Assembly: GCA_027061425.1 (NCBI GenBank)
Contig: JALSUN010000116.1
Location: 1-9,965 of the forward strand
DNA from: Helicobacteraceae bacterium
GTDB lineage: Bacteria; Campylobacterota; Campylobacteria; Campylobacterales; Sulfurimonadaceae
Direction of reading: 5' to 3'
DNA length: 9,965 bases
The notes beneath the pieces are model-generated. The model ran no database searches and was not told where the DNA came from. It saw nothing but the letters and a program-made list of their open reading frames with translations. Within the stretch, counting starts at the first letter, position 1, and every line of letters begins with the position of its first letter. The translations under genes and the position numbers were made by a program. Positions 6,431-9,965 of this stretch are shown one piece after another.

Positions 6431-7315
6431 ATGCGTCACTTACTTTTATTATCTTTAATGATCTTATCACTTCAGGCTGCTACAGGTTTTATTTCTGCTC
6501 AAAAGCTTCAAACAATGCTGCAAGACAAGGACCTTGTCTTGATCGATTTGGGTACTCAAAAAGATTATCTTAACTATCATATTCCGCATGCTGTACATAC
6601 AGAGATTAACAAGTGGAGGAAGCCTGTCTTAAAACACCAACTCATGCGTTCTACGGCTGAGATCCAAAAAGAGATGCAAAGACTGGGGATCAATAAAGAC
6701 TCACAAGTTGTTATTTATGGACATAATGGGCCAAAAGAGGCACTCAAGTCAAGTTATGTTGCTCTCTCTATGATCGTTAATGGTCTCAAAAATGTTGCTA
6801 TTTTAAATGGTGGTTTTGCTGAATGGGAAGATGATGACGACCGTCGTTTGGAGTCAAAAGGACGTCACAACCCCAAAGGAGACTTTGTTGCACACTATAA
6901 CAAGGACATTGTTGTTGATATGGCTTACACCAAAGCCCATATAGGTAAAGTACCTATGTTGGAAGCACGTCCTGCAGTCTTTTACTATGGTTCACTTCGT
7001 AGTAATGGGGTCAAACGTATCGGGCACATCCCAAAAGCAATGAGCAGTTTTTGGAAAGATAAGTTTGAGATAGATGGTACTCTTAAAAGTGATGCCATTC
7101 TTAAAGAGATTTTCCTCGACGGATATAACATTAAACCAGACAAAGAGGTACTACTCTACTGTACAGGTGGACTTGAAGCTTCTATGAACTGGTTTGTTCT
7201 CTCTCAACATATGCACTTTAAACATGCAAAAATCTATGATGGTTCTATGCGGGAATGGGCCAACCGTGACGATACACCTATTGTCCGGTACAAATGGGAG
7301 ACTTTCGGCTATTAA
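6431..7315 (+). CDS. periplasmic tandem-rhodanese sulfurtransferase-like protein
   Basis: Rhodaneses move sulfane sulfur through a persulfide on an active-site cysteine. This 294-residue protein starts with a likely Sec signal peptide (hydrophobic residues 4-14, possible cleavage near SLQA-AT at 14-17) and no lipobox, so a periplasmic location is predicted. Two rhodanese domains follow. Domain 1 (about 20-140) has LIDLGTQKDYLNYHIPHAVH (37-56), but its active loop reads IYGHNGPKEA, without cysteine. Domain 2 (about 160-290) has GHIPKAMS (198-205) and the loop YCTGGLEAS with C244, the only cysteine in the protein. This inactive-then-active layout is typical of the thiosulfate/3-mercaptopyruvate sulfurtransferase family; the substrate cannot be told. 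AAAGGA precedes ATG 6431. The stop overlaps the next start as TAATG, implying coupled translation with the Fe-S membrane protein. Confidence 0.87.
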   Translation: MRHLLLLSLMILSLQAATGFISAQKLQTMLQDKDLVLIDLGTQKDYLNYHIPHAVHTEINKWRKPVLKHQLMRSTAEIQKEMQRLGINKDSQVVIYGHNGPKEALKSSYVALSMIVNGLKNVAILNGGFAEWEDDDDRRLESKGRHNPKGDFVAHYNKDIVVDMAYTKAHIGKVPMLEARPAVFYYGSLRSNGVKRIGHIPKAMSSFWKDKFEIDGTLKSDAILKEIFLDGYNIKPDKEVLLYCTGGLEASMNWFVLSQHMHFKHAKIYDGSMREWANRDDTPIVRYKWETFGY

Positions 7316-9762
7316 TGAAACGTAATACTACTTTTTATCAGGCTATTGCCCTTTTTATACTCCTAGGACTCATTCCAGCCAGTTATTTCCTACCTTATGG
7401 TACTGCGCTTATCTGGACGATGGTTATCCCTCTTATCCCACTTTTTATCGTTGCAGTTGGATATAACCGCTGGCGCCAACTCTGTCCTCTAGCATGGATC
7501 GCAGCGATCGGACAGTTCTTTCACTGGGTTCCCAAGCGCAAGGTTCCAGACTGGTTGGAAAAGAACTACTACTACTTTCAGTTTAGTCTTCTTTTTTTAG
7601 CCTTCAGTGCCCGTCTCTTACTTCTCAATTTTTCAGGTACTTTTTTAGCCCTTTTTTTACTGTTGGTAGCACTCTCTGCGCTCATTACCAACCTTTTCTT
7701 TGCAGGAAAAAGCTGGTGTAACTTTTTCTGTCCTGTTGCGATCGTTGAAAAGGTGTACTGCGGTTCAAACGCACTCTTAAGTCAGCACAACTCTGCTTGT
7801 GGAAGCTGTGTTGCATGTAAAACCAACTGCCCCGATATCGATTTAGAGAAAGGCTACTGGAAAGAGAACAGTGAACGGGGTAAAGAAATCGTTTTTTACG
7901 CTTTTTCAGGTCTTATTTTTGGGTTTTATGCCTATTACTATGCTATTAGTGGTAACTGGGACTACTATTTTAAAGGAGAGTGGACACAAGAGTCTCACGC
8001 CTTTACAGAGATCTTTCAGTCAGGTTTCTTTTTCCTGCCTGTTGTTCCCAAGATCATCGCTGTACCTTTAACCCTACTCTTTTTCTCAACACTGAGTTAC
8101 CTCTTTTTTGTTCAAGTAGAAAAGTTGATCCCAAAATTACAGTGGGCCATGAACAAAGATGCTAAAACTGTTAAACATATTACAAAAGCGATCGCAGCCT
8201 TTGTGGCCTTTAACACCTTTTATATCTTTGCTGGTGCTCCAGCGTACATCCATGTGCCTGTCTTTTACGCACTTCTACATTTTACAGTGATCGTCATCTC
8301 CTCTGTAGTTTTATGGAAAGAGATCTTTCGTGAAGAGCGTTTTTATCTTCAAGAACGTTTTGCACAGAAAATTCTCAAAAAATGGAAAGGACCGTGGCCA
8401 GCACCAACCAACCTTAAAGAGATCTATTACACCTACTCTAACCAACAAGAGAGTCAACAAGAGAAACTTGCACTTTATAAAGAGACTGTTCTTGAGATGC
8501 TAAGTGATGGTACACTCTCCAAAGAAGACTTTACGCTACTCGACAAGATCCGTGAACAACTGGGTCTCAGCGACATGGAGCACCAAAAAGTCTTGCGTTC
8601 TATTAAACAAAATAACGAAGAGCTGTTTGACGAAAAGAATGCCCTCTCTTCTGAGAAGATCTATCAGCTTAAAATCTATAAAACACACCTTCAAGAGTTG
8701 CTGGAACAGGAAGTGGACACTACTGAGATCAAGACAGTCCAGCAGCGTTTCCACATTAGTGATGAAGAACATCAACGTATTTATGATGAACTTGTCAAAA
8801 GTGACAACACCCTCGATGAGCGCATTATTACTAAACTCAAGCAGTTACAGCAAAGTGCTACACTGATTGCTGCGTTGAGCTTTCAAAATGATCAAAAAAG
8901 TGCAAACTATCTGCTCTTTACCCTCTCTAACAGTTTTCAAAAAAAGTTCTCACAACTAACCAACAGCCTCGCCCTGCTCTCTCCTCAAGATAATGTCTTA
9001 CTGCATAACCTCAACCAACAGGTAAAAAACTATTTTAACAAAGGAACTCAGGAGCACCTAGAGATTAATATTGGTAACCTCTTAACCAACACCTATACTC
9101 CAGACATCAAAAAGATTTTAAACACTTTGCAAGATGTCATTATGTACGATCATGAACGCCTCAACCTCATCATTAGAGAGTTACTCTCTTTTCAAGAAGA
9201 AGAGCTTACTACAGCCATCTTGTACTACTTCTATGACCATGAGCTGTATAACATTGTGGACTATCGTACCTATAGTGACAGTGACTGTAAACTCATCTCT
9301 GAGATCAGTCGCTTTATGCGTGAAAAAAACCGTTCTATCAGTCATATTGAAATCATGGCCTACCTTCACAAGGTACCACTCTTCAGCAAACTAACCTCCG
9401 AGGAGCTATATCAACTCTCTGAAGAAACTAAGCGTATCAACTTTAGAAATGCTGCTTCTATCGTCAGACAAGGAGAGATAGGAGAACATTTCTACATCAT
9501 CACTAAAGGTCATGCTGATGTTATGTTAAACAGAGATAACAAACTTTCTACCTTAGCTTCACTTACTGAAGGTGACTACATCGGTGAAGTCAGCATTATT
9601 TCTAAAGGGAAACGTACTGCTACGGTTATTGCAAAAGGAAGGGTCGAGACCTTAGAACTCTCAGCAAAAGCCTTTGACAAACTCCTCAACGACAGTCCAC
9701 ATCTCGCCCTTAGAATTATGAAGGATGTCACAACAAGACTGTTAGAACAAAATAAAGTTTAA
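7315..9762 (+). CDS. membrane 4Fe-4S protein with tandem helical repeats and C-terminal cyclic-nucleotide-binding domain
   Basis: No named gene is recognised. From ATG 7315 the protein has 815 residues. About eight membrane helices lie at 7-25, 31-49, 86-105, 108-130, 192-212, 237-267, 290-308 and 312-335. Basic loops place the cysteines in the cytoplasm: QLCPLA (C57), SWCNFFCPVAIVEKVYC (C135, C139, C149) and CGSCVACKTNCP (C162, C165, C168, C172), together resembling the NapH/NosR/CcoG-type polyferredoxin module with two [4Fe-4S] clusters. The cytoplasmic tail has two related helical repeats (about 386-430 and 452-493, the first TerB-like), a long helical region (500-680), and a cyclic-nucleotide-binding domain (683-810) whose phosphate cassette shows YIGEVSI and KRTAT (E758, R767). 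Electron transfer or redox sensing gated by a nucleotide is inferred. An ATG at 7294 would add 7 residues; 7315 is preferred because it overlaps the rhodanese stop. Confidence 0.85.
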   Translation: MKRNTTFYQAIALFILLGLIPASYFLPYGTALIWTMVIPLIPLFIVAVGYNRWRQLCPLAWIAAIGQFFHWVPKRKVPDWLEKNYYYFQFSLLFLAFSARLLLLNFSGTFLALFLLLVALSALITNLFFAGKSWCNFFCPVAIVEKVYCGSNALLSQHNSACGSCVACKTNCPDIDLEKGYWKENSERGKEIVFYAFSGLIFGFYAYYYAISGNWDYYFKGEWTQESHAFTEIFQSGFFFLPVVPKIIAVPLTLLFFSTLSYLFFVQVEKLIPKLQWAMNKDAKTVKHITKAIAAFVAFNTFYIFAGAPAYIHVPVFYALLHFTVIVISSVVLWKEIFREERFYLQERFAQKILKKWKGPWPAPTNLKEIYYTYSNQQESQQEKLALYKETVLEMLSDGTLSKEDFTLLDKIREQLGLSDMEHQKVLRSIKQNNEELFDEKNALSSEKIYQLKIYKTHLQELLEQEVDTTEIKTVQQRFHISDEEHQRIYDELVKSDNTLDERIITKLKQLQQSATLIAALSFQNDQKSANYLLFTLSNSFQKKFSQLTNSLALLSPQDNVLLHNLNQQVKNYFNKGTQEHLEINIGNLLTNTYTPDIKKILNTLQDVIMYDHERLNLIIRELLSFQEEELTTAILYYFYDHELYNIVDYRTYSDSDCKLISEISRFMREKNRSISHIEIMAYLHKVPLFSKLTSEELYQLSEETKRINFRNAASIVRQGEIGEHFYIITKGHADVMLNRDNKLSTLASLTEGDYIGEVSIISKGKRTATVIAKGRVETLELSAKAFDKLLNDSPHLALRIMKDVTTRLLEQNKV

Positions 9763-9965
9763 AAGTATCTCTCTTTTTCACTCCTATACAGGGTAAATTC
9801 TGCAGGGTTGATCATTTAAGTAATAAGTTTATAGACTGCTTCCCTCTCTGCATAATCTTGGTGTAGAAACATATGAACAAGTTTTGAAATGTTTTTGAAA
9901 CGTTAATGGGTTATAATCATTCTAAATAAGTCAACACCCTGTATTCGAAGGTGTGATTACTAAAT
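9763..9965. other. non-coding 3' flank with possible promoter of a gene beyond the window
   Basis: No gene or clear intrinsic terminator is seen after the Fe-S protein. TATAAT (9912-9917) could be a -10 element for a rightward gene, but the two TTGAAA copies (9884-9889, 9895-9900) are wrongly spaced for a -35 box. ATACAGGGT (9786-9794) recurs inverted as ACCCTGTAT (9936-9944), and ACACC/GGTGT (9935-9954) can form a small hairpin. Their meaning is unknown. Confidence 0.3.

Noticed and set aside
8504..8866. Plus-strand 120-codon frame inside the Fe-S/cNMP gene
   Set aside because: Different frame inside a long gene with clear domain motifs; composition gives no recognisable protein.
9786..9944. 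Inverted 9 bp repeat ATACAGGGT/ACCCTGTAT as ends of a mobile element
   Set aside because: Only 9 bp, about 140 bp apart, with no transposase or target duplication; chance or a local regulatory structure is more likely.

Overview
The window looks like a chromosomal piece of a Campylobacterota (Epsilonproteobacteria) genome, probably a free-living sulfur-oxidising type such as Sulfurimonas or Sulfurovum. The order tuf-rpmG-trnW-secE-nusG-rplK-rplA is the arrangement known from Campylobacter, Helicobacter and relatives, and the proteins fit that phylum. The genus is inference only. No mobile element, CRISPR array or sign of recent transfer was seen.

Left half (1 to about 4333, all on the minus strand, so read right to left). 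A consensus sigma-70 promoter (TTGACA, 17 bp, TATAAT) starts a run of four tRNA genes: Thr(TGT), Tyr(GTA), Gly(TCC), Thr(GGT). EF-Tu (tuf), ribosomal protein L33 (rpmG), tRNA-Trp(CCA), SecE, NusG, L11 (rplK) and L1 (rplA, cut by the window edge) follow. The tRNA-tuf-secE-nusG-rplK-rplA order equals the E. coli thrU-tyrU-glyT-thrT-tufB region, with rpmG and trnW placed between tuf and secE. Non-coding gaps hold structured RNA: three hairpins between tuf and rpmG, two between rpmG and trnW, and a folded leader before rplK where L1 autoregulation would be expected.

Middle (4344 to 6225, minus strand). Two overlapping genes encode a GAF plus HD-GYP protein (predicted cyclic-di-GMP phosphodiesterase) and a metallo-beta-lactamase-fold protein with the motifs of class II cyclic-nucleotide phosphodiesterases. 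No terminator is visible between them and the tRNA promoter.

Right part (6431 to 9762, plus strand), divergent from the signalling pair across a 205 bp AT-rich gap. A predicted periplasmic tandem-rhodanese protein overlaps (TAATG) a gene for an 815-residue membrane protein. That protein joins about eight membrane helices, eight clustered cysteines typical of two [4Fe-4S] clusters, two tandem helical repeats and a C-terminal cyclic-nucleotide-binding domain with an apparently intact phosphate-binding cassette. The pair suggests sulfur or redox chemistry at the membrane under nucleotide control. With the two phosphodiesterases next door it forms a possible small signalling island, which is the most interesting part of the window. 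The last 200 bp hold no gene, but have a possible -10 element for a gene beyond the edge.
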